A stretch of DNA of 42,803 bases from CAYVTD01 sp964454445 (GCA_964454445.1 CAYVTD010000028.1:1-42803); one strand, 5' to 3'; shown: positions 16,925 to 27,135, counted from the first letter of the stretch. Numbers and translations are program-made. Notes: a model not told the origin generated them from the sequence alone.

Positions 16925-17395
16925 AATTCTAATTTTTTTAATATAATTCTTTAATATTCTTGAAAAATCATTAATGCAAAATTAAGAAAAAATTTTTTAT
17001 GATAGTAAGAGGAAATTACAACAAAATTGCTAATAGTATTGAATTGTTAATTGTTATATGTATGTAAAATTCTTTGTAGTAATAAGAGCTACAAACATTT
17101 CGTAGGATTTCTACAAGTATATCACAGAAACACACAGTAACTTATTTATGTTAAATGTGTTATTTAAATTATAAAGAGATTGCAAATATTAGAAATCTCG
17201 ATATTATTTACCTTTCGTACTTTGAGTTGGTAAAATAATAAAATTTAAAAAATATAGAATGGTGACCTATATGAATATTTTTAAAACCATAATTTGCTTG
17301 TTTCAAGAAAGAAATATTATACGGGGAACTTACATATTTTAAAAATTATTAATTTAAAATGAAAATTTTATGAAATATCGTAATTAAAATTTAAT
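16925..17395. other. 471-base AT-rich gap before the ASST-like cluster
   Basis: No coding frame is convincing here. It must hold the promoters of the small Cys-rich gene (minus) and of the three-gene cluster (plus), but I find no clear TTG-N19-TAnnTTTG pair. An inverted repeat lies at 17073-17095 (separate entry), and a GTAG/CTAC pair follows at 17102-17116. Confidence 0.5.
17073..17095. promoter_or_regulatory. TTTGTAG-N9-CTACAAA inverted repeat, possible operator
   Basis: TTTGTAG (17073-17079) and CTACAAA (17089-17095) form a perfect 7-bp dyad. The 11-mer TTTGTAGTAAT at 17073-17083 recurs as its complement ATTACTACAAA at 39824-39834, before the last gene. This could be a shared regulator site; chance is not excluded in AT-rich DNA. 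Confidence 0.35.
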
Positions 17396-20300
17396 ATGAG
17401 GAAAACAATGATAAGAATTTATATAATCATATTGACAATTTTTTTATTTATACTGTTTTCTGCTCGTGCTGACCAATTGATGGATCCTCCCACTGTTACA
17501 TTTCTTGACAATCCTTCACCAGGATATGTCTTGTTTGATTGGAAAAAAGATACTCCTTTTTCGTTGATGGACAATTATGGAGAGTTTGTCCATCCCAGCA
17601 ACTCAAGCGCCCCCAATAGATTGTTTAAACTGCTAAACAACGGAAAATATGCCCAGTTATCAATCAATAAGTATTTGATATATAATCAAGATCTAATCCT
17701 TGTGGACAGTGTGCTTAACCCAACGGATATGTCAATTGATTTTCATGATTTTATTTCGCTATCCAATGGGCATTATCTGCTTTTGTGTAATTATGAAAAA
17801 GAGATGGATTTGAGTGCTATTGTAGAGGGAGGTAAAAAAGACGCTCGCATGCTCAATTGTACTCTCGTAGAAACTGATGGCCATGGCACAATTTTTTGGC
17901 AATGGAGCATCTTAGATCATTGTGATGTCAGAGAAGCTTGCCCAGATGTTGACCTAACACAACAAGTTATTGATTTTGCCCATGTAAATTCAATGAGTGA
18001 AGATCCTGATGGTAATATACTAATCTCTATAAGAAATTTCGACTTAATTGCATTAATTAACAAAAAAACAGGAGATTTTCTTTGGAAAATGGGTGGTCGT
18101 GAAAGCAAAGACAATCAGTTTACATTTTTAAATGACAATGTTGATGGTTTTATTGGCTTTTCTCATCAACATTGCGTCAATTTCCTTCCTAATGGCAATA
18201 TTTTAATGTTCGACAATGGTAATCTCAAAGTACCGGAATACTCCAGAGCCGTGGAATATACAATAGACACTACCGCTAAAACAGTCTCTAAAGTTTGGGA
18301 ATATCGTTGTAATCCAGATTTATTCAGCAGCTCAATGGGAAGCGCTTATCGCCTTGAAAATGGGAACACTTTGATAGCTTTTACTACATTTAAGATATTA
18401 GAAGTTAGACCCGATGGCACTCCAACATTGGAAATAACTTTTTCCGATGGATATACCTTCTACAGGGCTCAAAAAATTACTTCACAAATGGATTATAAGT
18501 CTCTTAACATCAGTTCAGCAGATACTTTTGATTTTAATGATGCTCAAAACATAACTGGTGTGCAAATAATTGTTGATAAGTATAACGGTCCACCAGCCCT
18601 TGTACACTTGCAAAAGCATTATTATCCCCCTCATTCCAGCGATTTTGTTGACACCACCTTTAATGAGATTTTCCCTTACAGATGGGTCTTGTCTCCAGAC
18701 ATTGACGTTGATGAAATAGAAGGTAAAATCTCAATTGATGCTAGCACATTGCAAAATATAGGAGATCCAAAAAAGATTGTAATATACAAAAGAGACAAAG
18801 AGACAATTGGGGACTTTCGAGCATTAAAAACCAGATATTTTTCGACTACAGGCGATATTGCCGCCAGTTTTAGCGGTTTCGGTGAATTTGTTATCGGATC
18901 ATCATTTCTTTTCGAACCAGTCCTATTTCGACCTTATAATGCATCGTTTGCAGATGTTAGCGGTGTTCTAATATGGAGAACAGTCAAAAATGCCAAAAAT
19001 TATCGTGTCCAAATGGCTAAAGATGGTCATTTTGATGAAATTATTTTCGATACCTTGCTAGCTGTAACAAATAGATTAGAATACTCAGATCTTGGTTTCA
19101 ATCAAAGATACCATTGGAGAGTGCAAGCATTAAACGAAACAGATACAAGCGATTGGTCAGAGCCATTCTACTTCGTTACTCATCTATCGGCTCCAGTGCT
19201 GTTATTGCCATTAAAAAACTTTATTGGACACCGGATTGGCGATATTATGAAATGGTCGCAAGTCGATGGTGCAGAAAGCTATCAGGTTCAATTATCTCTT
19301 TCTGAAGATTTTGATAGTATTGTTGTGGACACCAATATCATCAAGGACAATTATGTTTATTGCAACAGCATGCTCTATAACACATTATATTTTTGGAGAG
19401 TAAGAGCTTTCAAAGACAGTGATTCAAGTTCTTGGTCTCAGGTTGATAACTTTGTCACAAACATTGCAACACCGGAGCCAATAGAACCTCGGGATAACTC
19501 TGTTAAATCAAAAGATTCAATAATCTTATTCTGGGCTAAAGTTTCAGGTGCCGAGACGTATAGAATCGAAATTTCTGACAATATATCATACAAGGACCCA
19601 GTAATATTTACATTCAAACAAAAGGATACATCCTTGTTTTTATCAGGCTTAGATTACGAAACACATTATTATTGGCATGTGAAATCCATCAGATTAACTG
19701 ATTCGAGCGATTGGTCGCCAGACTGGAGTTTTACTACAAAGGAATATGAAGAAACAATAGTTCTTGATACTCCTAAAATAATATACCCAGACAATTCTGC
19801 TATTGCTGTGCCTATAGAAGGGGTTATTAAGTGGGATCCAGTCGAAAATGCGACAAGCTACATAATTGCATTTTATAAGAATGAATCCAAAGATACTATG
19901 TTTATTGATAATATTACATTAACGAGCTTTGCTTATCAAGATCTCGAGTATGGTGCCATCTATTATTTTAAAATATTAGCTTCAAATGAAAACGTAGAAA
20001 GCGAGTGGTCTTCTCCTGTTAGTTTTATTACCGAACTAGAGCCACCTGTTATTATCTATCCAGAAGATTTTTCAAAGGATGTTCCTGTGAAAGGTGAAAT
20101 ATTATGGGATATAAAAAACAATACAAATTTCTATCATATCCAAATAGCAAGAGATAGTGAGTTTTCCGATGTTATTGATGAAAAATCTAATTATTCAGAT
20201 TTAGCTTATTCTTATAGTTTATTTGACAAAGCAACATACTTTTGCAGGGTAAAATCGCATAATGATACCAATTATAGCGTTTGGAGTCCTATCGTTGAGT

Positions 20301-20569
20301 TCACAACTGAAGATTTATCAGGTATTGTTGACAGTAAAAATGATTTTGACTTTTTCATCTATCCCAATCCTGCTAATGATTTTGTTTATATTGAAATAAA
20401 TGATAATAGTTTAGATAAATCAATAGAAATAATTGATTTATTGGGAAGAAGGCAAAAAGAATATATATTAAACAGTAATCTTTTTAGAATTAAAATCGAC
20501 GATTTGCAATCAGGTGTTTATTTCGTAAAAATTAATAATATGAGATGTAAGATCTTTTTAAAAGAGTGA
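17396..20569 (+). CDS. Arylsulfotransferase-like surface protein 1 (ASST propeller, five Fn3, T9SS tail)
   Basis: A 1057-residue exported protein. The signal peptide covers residues about 1-25. An arylsulfotransferase-type beta-propeller spans about 35-360, with conserved DFHDF (His117), DFAHVNS (His196, Asn198), SIRN (Arg213), FSHQH (His257/259) and SRAVEY (Arg284). The HxN-then-Arg-then-His order parallels catalytic residues known in E. coli AssT, which moves sulfuryl groups between phenols without PAPS via a sulfohistidine. A beta-sandwich linker (about 365-500), five Fn3-like repeats (starting about 507, 598, 690, 789, 880) and a T9SS sorting tail (IYPNPANDFVYIEI from about 984) follow. 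ATG 17408, with AGGA five bases before it, is an alternative start. First of three tandem paralogues; substrate unknown. Confidence 0.85.
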   Translation: MRKTMIRIYIIILTIFLFILFSARADQLMDPPTVTFLDNPSPGYVLFDWKKDTPFSLMDNYGEFVHPSNSSAPNRLFKLLNNGKYAQLSINKYLIYNQDLILVDSVLNPTDMSIDFHDFISLSNGHYLLLCNYEKEMDLSAIVEGGKKDARMLNCTLVETDGHGTIFWQWSILDHCDVREACPDVDLTQQVIDFAHVNSMSEDPDGNILISIRNFDLIALINKKTGDFLWKMGGRESKDNQFTFLNDNVDGFIGFSHQHCVNFLPNGNILMFDNGNLKVPEYSRAVEYTIDTTAKTVSKVWEYRCNPDLFSSSMGSAYRLENGNTLIAFTTFKILEVRPDGTPTLEITFSDGYTFYRAQKITSQMDYKSLNISSADTFDFNDAQNITGVQIIVDKYNGPPALVHLQKHYYPPHSSDFVDTTFNEIFPYRWVLSPDIDVDEIEGKISIDASTLQNIGDPKKIVIYKRDKETIGDFRALKTRYFSTTGDIAASFSGFGEFVIGSSFLFEPVLFRPYNASFADVSGVLIWRTVKNAKNYRVQMAKDGHFDEIIFDTLLAVTNRLEYSDLGFNQRYHWRVQALNETDTSDWSEPFYFVTHLSAPVLLLPLKNFIGHRIGDIMKWSQVDGAESYQVQLSLSEDFDSIVVDTNIIKDNYVYCNSMLYNTLYFWRVRAFKDSDSSSWSQVDNFVTNIATPEPIEPRDNSVKSKDSIILFWAKVSGAETYRIEISDNISYKDPVIFTFKQKDTSLFLSGLDYETHYYWHVKSIRLTDSSDWSPDWSFTTKEYEETIVLDTPKIIYPDNSAIAVPIEGVIKWDPVENATSYIIAFYKNESKDTMFIDNITLTSFAYQDLEYGAIYYFKILASNENVESEWSSPVSFITELEPPVIIYPEDFSKDVPVKGEILWDIKNNTNFYHIQIARDSEFSDVIDEKSNYSDLAYSYSLFDKATYFCRVKSHNDTNYSVWSPIVEFTTEDLSGIVDSKNDFDFFIYPNPANDFVYIEINDNSLDKSIEIIDLLGRRQKEYILNSNLFRIKIDDLQSGVYFVKINNMRCKIFLKE

Positions 20570-20606
20570 GTTTATTATTATAGTTAGTTTAAAGTAATAA
20601 AAGTAG

Positions 20607-23600
20607 ATGCTAAGGAAAATCGAAATATTGTTGTTTTCATTGCTTTTCAGCTTTTGCGCTTTGCATAAGGCACAATCTGATAATGACCCAATTATTACAA
20701 CATTAAACAATCCATCACCTGGTTATCTGCTTTATGATTGGCCCATAGATTTCGATTTTAAATTACTGGACAATTACGGTGAATTCATATATGGAGGTTC
20801 ACTTTTACCCGGCAATGGCATTGTAAAGCTATTAAAAAATGGATTTTTTGCACAACAACAAGACAACAAATTTTATTTATACAATCAGAATTATACCCTA
20901 GTTGATAGTATAATCAATCCGACAAAATACGAAATCGATTTCCACGACATTATCTCACTTTCCAATGGGAGATATCTTCTAATGTGTATTGATTTCCCTT
21001 TCAAAGATATGAGTAAAATTGTCGAAGGTGGTAAAAAAGATGCCATTATTTACAATTATATAATCATAGAAACAGATGGCAAGGGAAAAATCTTTTGGAC
21101 TTGGAACAGCTTGGAACATCTCGATATCGCTAAAATGGCTGTTCCTGAAATGCTGACATTGGAAGTAATCGATTTCGCACACCTCAATTCTGTTTTTGAA
21201 GATACTAATGGAAATATATTAGTCTCAATAAGAAATTATGATGTAATTGCATTGATAAGCAGAGCAACCGGCGAATTATTATGGCAAGCAGGGGGGAGTG
21301 CTTGTAAAACGAATCAGTTTACTTTTATAAACGACAATATCGATGGTTTTTCCGGTTTTTCTCATCAACACTCTGTTTCTATTCTGCCAAATGGTAACAT
21401 ACTAATGTTCGATAACGGCAATTTAAAACCCGTTCCATATTCCCGGGCAGTTGAGTATTCGATAGATACCACAACCAAACGGATAACAAAAGTATGGGAA
21501 TATCGCAACAAGCCCGATATTTTTTCAAATTTTATGGGTAGCACCGAGCGACTTGCTAATGGTAACACTTTGATAGGCTGGTCCCCACAGAAAATAATTG
21601 AAGTAATGCCAGACAAAACCATCGCTTTAGAAGTCTCTTTCCCAGATGAATTTATTTTCTTCAGGGTTCAAAAAGTAAAGTCAGGATTAAAATATGCAAC
21701 TCTGAATATGAATGATAAAATTGAGTATAGTTTTAATAATTCTGACAACAACACTGGTGTTTATATAAAGCTTGATTCTATATCCGGTTTTGGAGGAATG
21801 GTTAATTTGCAGAAACACTTCTATCCTCCGCATCGTGGCGAATTTCAAGATTCAACATTTTCAACAATATATCCTTATCGCTGGGTATTAACTCCAGATG
21901 CAAATATTGAAACAATCTCAGGAAAATTAGAAATTGACCCAGGCAGTATTCCTCAAATATCCGATCCTTCGATGGTAAGTATCTATAAAAGAGACAAAGA
22001 AGCTGAAGGGTTATTCAAGGAGTTGGAAACTGATTATGACAGCACAACAAATAAAATCTTTGCCTTTTTCAACGGATTTGGCGAGTTTGTCATTGGCAAC
22101 ATCAGGTTGTTTCCTCCAGAGTTGCTTTCACCTCCCGATGGCGGTTTCGCTGGTATCAATGGTAAATTGGTTTGGGAAAAAGCTAAGAAAGCAAAGGAAT
22201 ATCAATTGCAAATATCTGAAAACTCTCTTTTCAATCAATTAGTTATTGATACCACTTTTGAGAATGTTGGCAGCTTTGACTACAAAGCATTATTATTTAA
22301 TCAATCATATTATTGGCGTCTCCGCTCTATTAATGAACTAGATAGCTCTCAATGGTCAGAACCATTTAGATTTACAACCCATCTGACAACTCCAATTTTA
22401 ATATTCCCAATTGATAATACAGTTGGATTTATGTTAAGCGACAAGCTGCGTTGGAACAAAGTTGATGGAGCATTGTCATATAAAATCCAAATATCATCAT
22501 CAGACAACTTCGAAGAAATACTCTTTGTCGATACAACTGATGTAAAAGACAACTATTTCTTGGCTTCTTCTCTTGAAAACAATCGCTTGTATTTTTGGCG
22601 TGTTATGGCAGTTAATGGAGCAAATTCAAGCCATTGGTCTTCAGTTTTTAGTTTTAAAACAAGAATTGCCATACCATCGTTAATTTTACCTGAAAATGAG
22701 GCAATAGAAAAGGCTGATTCGCTAACATTTATCTGGTCAAAAGTCTCGGGAGCTGATTATTATCGCTTTGAACTTGCCGATAATGCTTCATTTATTCCTC
22801 CTGAATACAATAGTTTAGAAGTAAATGATACTTCAGTTACATTAGGCGGACTCCAAAAAGATAAAGAATACTATTGGCACGTAAAATCTGTCAGAACAAC
22901 TGATTCGAGCGACTGGTCCCTTACAAAGAAATTTTCAACAATAAGCATTCAAGATACAACACATCTTGAAATCCCTAGAATAATATCTCCAATCGAAGCA
23001 TCTGTAGCAGTGTCTATTAACGGTTCTTTTATATGGCAGAAAGTAAAATATGCTGAAAAGTATAAACTAGCTCTATGGCTCGACGGCTCATCAGATACAC
23101 TTGTCTTCGAAAATATAACTACAAATACCTTTGAGTACAATAATCTTGATTATGGGAAAGATTATTTCATAAAGCTACAGGCTGATGGTTCAGGAAAGAA
23201 AAGCGAATGGAGCAGTGCTGTCCGATTTCTTACTGAATTAGCACCTACAATTATTACTTATCCTGAAAACAATGCTGAAGACATACCTTTAAATGGCGAT
23301 ATAAAATGGGATGCTGTCGAAGAAGCAAGCTTCTTTCATATTCAAATTGCAGAGGACATTAACTTCGATACAATCGTTGTTCAAGAGAAGAATATAAAAG
23401 AACTTGTATATATTTTTAATTTAAAAGAGAAAACACATTATTATTGCAGAATAAAATCTTATAACGACTCAAACTATAGCAGTTGGAGCGAAATAATTAC
23501 CTTTAAAACTACTGAATTAACTAGTTTAATTGAATATTTTAATATATGTGATTTCTCTATTTACCCCAATCCTGCCGAAAACCTTATATCTATTAACACA

Positions 23601-23768
23601 GTTGGAAATATTAGTTTTTATAACATAACAATAACTGATTTGCTTGCGAGAACTGTCTTAACCCTCGATGGAGATAGAAGCACAACTATAATAAATATCA
23701 ATGAATTAAATACAGGAATTTATTTAATAAAGATTGCAAATAAAGTAAAGTTTTTTATAAAAAAATAA
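20607..23768 (+). CDS. Arylsulfotransferase-like surface protein 2 (ASST propeller, five Fn3, T9SS tail)
   Basis: A 1053-residue paralogue of the preceding gene, beginning 37 bases after its stop. Architecture is the same: signal peptide (LLFSLLFSFCALHKAQS), propeller with DFHDI (His113), DFAHLNS (His192, Asn194), SIRN (Arg209) and FSHQH (His253/255), linker sandwich ending in GFGEFVIGN, five Fn3-like repeats with YYWRLRSI/YYWHVKSV cores, and a T9SS tail from about residue 981 (SIYPNPAENLISI, GIYLIKI, FFIKK). The propeller signature residues are all retained, so it is probably active rather than decaying. Protein divergence from the neighbours is considerable, so the duplication is not recent. 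Confidence 0.85.
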   Translation: MLRKIEILLFSLLFSFCALHKAQSDNDPIITTLNNPSPGYLLYDWPIDFDFKLLDNYGEFIYGGSLLPGNGIVKLLKNGFFAQQQDNKFYLYNQNYTLVDSIINPTKYEIDFHDIISLSNGRYLLMCIDFPFKDMSKIVEGGKKDAIIYNYIIIETDGKGKIFWTWNSLEHLDIAKMAVPEMLTLEVIDFAHLNSVFEDTNGNILVSIRNYDVIALISRATGELLWQAGGSACKTNQFTFINDNIDGFSGFSHQHSVSILPNGNILMFDNGNLKPVPYSRAVEYSIDTTTKRITKVWEYRNKPDIFSNFMGSTERLANGNTLIGWSPQKIIEVMPDKTIALEVSFPDEFIFFRVQKVKSGLKYATLNMNDKIEYSFNNSDNNTGVYIKLDSISGFGGMVNLQKHFYPPHRGEFQDSTFSTIYPYRWVLTPDANIETISGKLEIDPGSIPQISDPSMVSIYKRDKEAEGLFKELETDYDSTTNKIFAFFNGFGEFVIGNIRLFPPELLSPPDGGFAGINGKLVWEKAKKAKEYQLQISENSLFNQLVIDTTFENVGSFDYKALLFNQSYYWRLRSINELDSSQWSEPFRFTTHLTTPILIFPIDNTVGFMLSDKLRWNKVDGALSYKIQISSSDNFEEILFVDTTDVKDNYFLASSLENNRLYFWRVMAVNGANSSHWSSVFSFKTRIAIPSLILPENEAIEKADSLTFIWSKVSGADYYRFELADNASFIPPEYNSLEVNDTSVTLGGLQKDKEYYWHVKSVRTTDSSDWSLTKKFSTISIQDTTHLEIPRIISPIEASVAVSINGSFIWQKVKYAEKYKLALWLDGSSDTLVFENITTNTFEYNNLDYGKDYFIKLQADGSGKKSEWSSAVRFLTELAPTIITYPENNAEDIPLNGDIKWDAVEEASFFHIQIAEDINFDTIVVQEKNIKELVYIFNLKEKTHYYCRIKSYNDSNYSSWSEIITFKTTELTSLIEYFNICDFSIYPNPAENLISINTVGNISFYNITITDLLARTVLTLDGDRSTTIININELNTGIYLIKIANKVKFFIKK

Positions 23769-23771
23769 TCT

Positions 23772-23786
23772 CCTGATATTGTCAGG
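23772..23786 (+). other. Short intercistronic hairpin between ASST-like genes 2 and 3
   Basis: CCTGA-TATTG-TCAGG forms a 5-bp stem in the 35-base gap. It is too weak to be a sure terminator; it could tune transcript processing or partial read-through. Confidence 0.35.
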
Positions 23787-23803
23787 AAAAAGAAAGAAAA
23801 ACA

Positions 23804-26800
23804 ATGAAAAAGCTTATTACTGTTCTATCCTTACTTTCTTTAAGTTTTTTATCTCAATTTGAGAGTTCATATTCTCAATTTGACCCGGTTGTTACTTTGG
23901 TGGACAACCCCTCACCAGGCTATCTGCTATTTGACTGGCCTAATTATGCTCCATTCAAATTGCTTGATAATTATGGAGATTTCATTCAAAAGAATGATTT
24001 ATATAAGGTTAGCAATTTCTTCTATCCGCTGGCAAACGGGAAATTTGCAATTCTTGATGAAAACAAGGCTATTATTTTTAATGAAGACATAGTAAAAGTT
24101 GATACTGTGCCTGTTCCTTCTAACTTAATTATAGATTTTCACGATTTTATATCTCTGGCTAACGGAAGATATTTGTTCTTATGTAACGAACAAATACAAG
24201 TTGATATGAGTGGAATAGCCGAAGGTGGACAAAAAGACGCCATTATTTTTAATAATGTATTATTAGAAACTGACCGCAGTGGAACGATTTATTGGATTTG
24301 GAGTGCCTTTAATCACCTTAATATTCTCGATGCAACTTCAGCAGTGGATTTAACTCAGAAAACAATTGATTTCTGCCATATTAACTCTTTGTTTGAGACA
24401 CCCGATGGTGATATATTGGTCTCCATAAGACATTTTGATGAAGTTGCCTTAATTGATAAATCAACTGGCAATTTTAAATGGCGACTCGGGGGTAGCAAAA
24501 GTAAGAGGAACGAATTTAGTTTTGCCAATGACAGTATTGATGGTTTTACAGGCTTTTCACACCAACATACAGCAACAATGTTATCTAATGGAAACATCTT
24601 GCTTTTCGATAATGGTAACCTTAAACCAAACCAGTTTTGCAGGGCTGTCGAGTATTCGTTGAACACTGTTAGCAAGATTGCTACCAAAGTGTGGGAATAC
24701 TATCCAAAACCTAACCTGGTTATTCCTTCAGAGGGAAGCGCCTACCGTTTGCCAAATGGAAATACTCTAATTGGCTTTTCACAGAAATATATTTGTGAGG
24801 TAAGACCTGATAATAATATGGCATTAAAAGTAGAATTACAAGATTGGTTCCCTTTTTACAGGGCATACAAAGTGTATAATCACTTGGATTACGTCTCTTT
24901 AAATATAAATTCAACATCTGAATATAATTTCAATAACACTACTTTCCAGACTGGAATTAGAATTAACGTAAAACATCTTGATGGCACTGTCGGTTTAACA
25001 CATCTTCAAAAACATCAATATTCACCTCGAACTGGAAATTTTAAAGACACAACGTTTTCCACACTATTTAACTATCGTTGGATCTTCACTCAAGATTATC
25101 ATTTCGGAGCAATTTCCGGCGAGTTTATTCTTGATCCAAAAAGTATTCCTGAGATAAAAAATCCACAAGCTGTTATAGTTTATAAAAGAGATAAAGAAGC
25201 TGAAGGTGATTTCGAAGAATTACCAACAGTCTATGATTCCGTTAATCATCACATTGTCGCAACATTTGAAGATTTCGGCGAGTTCGTTATAGGCGAAGCC
25301 ACATTGCCTGCTCCGCAACTTTTTTATCCTGCTAATGGCTCTTATGCCTCAATCAATGGCAAATTAAGGTGGCAAAAAGCCCAAGGTGCCAAAAAATATC
25401 AGGTTCAAATCGCAACAAATGGCTTTTTTAACCAGCCAATTACCAACGTAATTATTAACGACGTAGATTTTCTTGACTATAATAATTTGAATTATAATCA
25501 GATTTACTATTGGAGATTACGATCGATCTCTAGAAAAGATACATCAGAGTGGTCGGATGTTTTTGTGTTTAAAACTCATGTAAACTCACCAGCTTTACTG
25601 TATCCTGAGAATAATTTTGTTGGAATGAGATTGAACGACAGTTTAAAATGGAGCTCTGTAGAAGGTGCCAATCGATATCAACTCCAAGTCGCTTCTAATA
25701 ATGACTTGGATTCCTTGTTTCTTGATGTAAACGATTTGAATGTTACTTATTTTTCCATTTCTAATTTTGATAATAATAATGAATATATTTGGCGTGTTAG
25801 AGCTTTCCAAGAGAATGACTCAAGTGCTTGGTCCAATTATCGCAAATTTGTTACGGTACTAGCTAACACTACACTTGTGTTCCCTGCAAATGATTCTAAA
25901 AATCTCGGTGATACGATTAAATTTACTTGGAAATCTTGCTCTGGAGCTGTAAATTATGCCCTCGAAATTGCAACTGAACCAAGTTTTGTAAACACATTGA
26001 CAAAAAATGTTTTAGTAGTTGATACATCTATTATCCTCACCAATTTTGAACATAATACAAAGTATTATTGGCGGATAAAAGCACAACGTTACACGGATTC
26101 AAGCGATTGGTCTGCTGTGTTTAATTTCACAACTAAAAAGGAAGATACAACACCAGAAATTATTGAAACCCCAATAATAACTAATCCTAAGAATAATTCA
26201 ATTGCTGTGCCTGTTAACGGCGTTTTTGTATGGAATAATGTTGAAAATGCAATTATTTATCGCCTTTTACTTAAAAATAATATTAATTCCGACTCTTTAT
26301 TGTTAGTGCAAACCGATACTAATAAACATAGCATTGATTATAACAATATTCATTACAATACTTTGTATTTTCTCAGTATTTCTGCTGCTAATAAAGACAC
26401 TGTAAGCGAGATTTCAACGCCAATACGCTTTATTACTGAGTTAGAACCGCCTGTTATAACCTATCCCGTCAACGGATTAGAAGGTGTACCTAAAGATACT
26501 TTATTAACTTGGGTATTATCTGACAAGCAAAAGTATGAAGTTCAGATTGCCAGAGATGCCGAGTTTACTGATATTATCGATCATAGGTTAAGTATTTCTG
26601 ATTTATCCCTCCAATTTCATTTATTTCCTAATTCTGTCTATTATTGTCGTGTAAAGTCATATAACGATAGCAATTACAGCCAATGGAGCGAAATTGTTAG
26701 ATTCAAGACTCAAGATGTTTCTTCAATTACTAGCCATAAAGATTCTCAATTAATTACTATTTATCCTAATCCAGCTAAAAATATTTTAAATTGTAGAACT

Positions 26801-26968
26801 AACGACCATCTTAAAATAATGGAAATTACTGTTTATGACATTTTAGGTGCTATTCGAATTAAAACCCAAATCCATGGTAATCAACATTCACTTGATATTA
26901 GTTCACTACAACCAGGGGTTTATTGTATTATTATCAACAAAGAAACTAAGGTGTTTATTAAGGAGTAA
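23804..26968 (+). CDS. Arylsulfotransferase-like surface protein 3 (ASST propeller, five Fn3, T9SS tail)
   Basis: A 1054-residue third paralogue, 35 bases after the second. The signal peptide (MKKLITVLSLLSLSFLS) precedes the propeller with DFHDF (His113), DFCHINS (His192, Asn194), SIRH (Arg209) and FSHQH (His253/255). One clear change is AH to CH before the second histidine. The linker sandwich (LTHLQKHQYSPRTG), five Fn3-like repeats and the T9SS tail from about residue 984 (TIYPNPAKNILNC, GVYCIII, VFIKE) complete it. The T9SS tail implies transport across the outer membrane and anchoring or release at the surface. The array ends at a strong terminator at 27013-27045. No DsbL/DsbI-like partner, known from enterobacterial assT operons, is nearby. 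Confidence 0.85.
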   Translation: MKKLITVLSLLSLSFLSQFESSYSQFDPVVTLVDNPSPGYLLFDWPNYAPFKLLDNYGDFIQKNDLYKVSNFFYPLANGKFAILDENKAIIFNEDIVKVDTVPVPSNLIIDFHDFISLANGRYLFLCNEQIQVDMSGIAEGGQKDAIIFNNVLLETDRSGTIYWIWSAFNHLNILDATSAVDLTQKTIDFCHINSLFETPDGDILVSIRHFDEVALIDKSTGNFKWRLGGSKSKRNEFSFANDSIDGFTGFSHQHTATMLSNGNILLFDNGNLKPNQFCRAVEYSLNTVSKIATKVWEYYPKPNLVIPSEGSAYRLPNGNTLIGFSQKYICEVRPDNNMALKVELQDWFPFYRAYKVYNHLDYVSLNINSTSEYNFNNTTFQTGIRINVKHLDGTVGLTHLQKHQYSPRTGNFKDTTFSTLFNYRWIFTQDYHFGAISGEFILDPKSIPEIKNPQAVIVYKRDKEAEGDFEELPTVYDSVNHHIVATFEDFGEFVIGEATLPAPQLFYPANGSYASINGKLRWQKAQGAKKYQVQIATNGFFNQPITNVIINDVDFLDYNNLNYNQIYYWRLRSISRKDTSEWSDVFVFKTHVNSPALLYPENNFVGMRLNDSLKWSSVEGANRYQLQVASNNDLDSLFLDVNDLNVTYFSISNFDNNNEYIWRVRAFQENDSSAWSNYRKFVTVLANTTLVFPANDSKNLGDTIKFTWKSCSGAVNYALEIATEPSFVNTLTKNVLVVDTSIILTNFEHNTKYYWRIKAQRYTDSSDWSAVFNFTTKKEDTTPEIIETPIITNPKNNSIAVPVNGVFVWNNVENAIIYRLLLKNNINSDSLLLVQTDTNKHSIDYNNIHYNTLYFLSISAANKDTVSEISTPIRFITELEPPVITYPVNGLEGVPKDTLLTWVLSDKQKYEVQIARDAEFTDIIDHRLSISDLSLQFHLFPNSVYYCRVKSYNDSNYSQWSEIVRFKTQDVSSITSHKDSQLITIYPNPAKNILNCRTNDHLKIMEITVYDILGAIRIKTQIHGNQHSLDISSLQPGVYCIIINKETKVFIKE

Positions 26969-27012
26969 GTATTTTGAGCATAATCTGCGGAAGTTAACCA
27001 CTAATAAACTTA

Positions 27013-27045
27013 AAAAGCCCGTAAATAACAAATTTACGGGCTTTT
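27013..27045. terminator. Bidirectional intrinsic terminator after the ASST-like cluster
   Basis: AAAAGCCCGTAAAT (27013-27026) and ATTTACGGGCTTTT (27032-27045) form a perfect 14-bp stem with a 5-base loop. A-run and T-run flanks make it suited to both strands: the ASST-like array on plus and the tRNA pair on minus. Confidence 0.9.
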
Positions 27046-27059
27046 ACTTATTGTAATAA

Positions 27060-27135
27060 TGGCTGCCCCGAGAGGGCTCGAACCTCTACTCTTCTGATCC
27101 AGAGTCAGACGTGTTGCCAGTTACACCACAGGGCA
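27060..27135 (-). tRNA. tRNA-Gln(CUG)
   Basis: On the minus strand the acceptor stem is TGCCCTG/CGGGGCA, with discriminator G and an encoded CCA (27060-27062). The anticodon arm is TCTGA-CTCTGGA-TCAGA with anticodon CTG, and the T-loop is GGTTCGAGCCC. It lies 115 bases downstream of tRNA-Ala and 14 bases before the terminator, so both are probably one transcript. Confidence 0.95.

Noticed and set aside
17396..26968. Repetitive 9.5 kb block considered as a CRISPR or satellite array
   Set aside because: The repetition is at protein level (paralogous genes and Fn3 modules), with no short regularly spaced DNA repeats.
10..26968. A single sulfation pathway joining the sulfotransferase at 995 with the ASST-like array
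   Set aside because: They are over 15 kb apart with unrelated genes between, use different donors (PAPS versus aryl sulfates) and act in different compartments.
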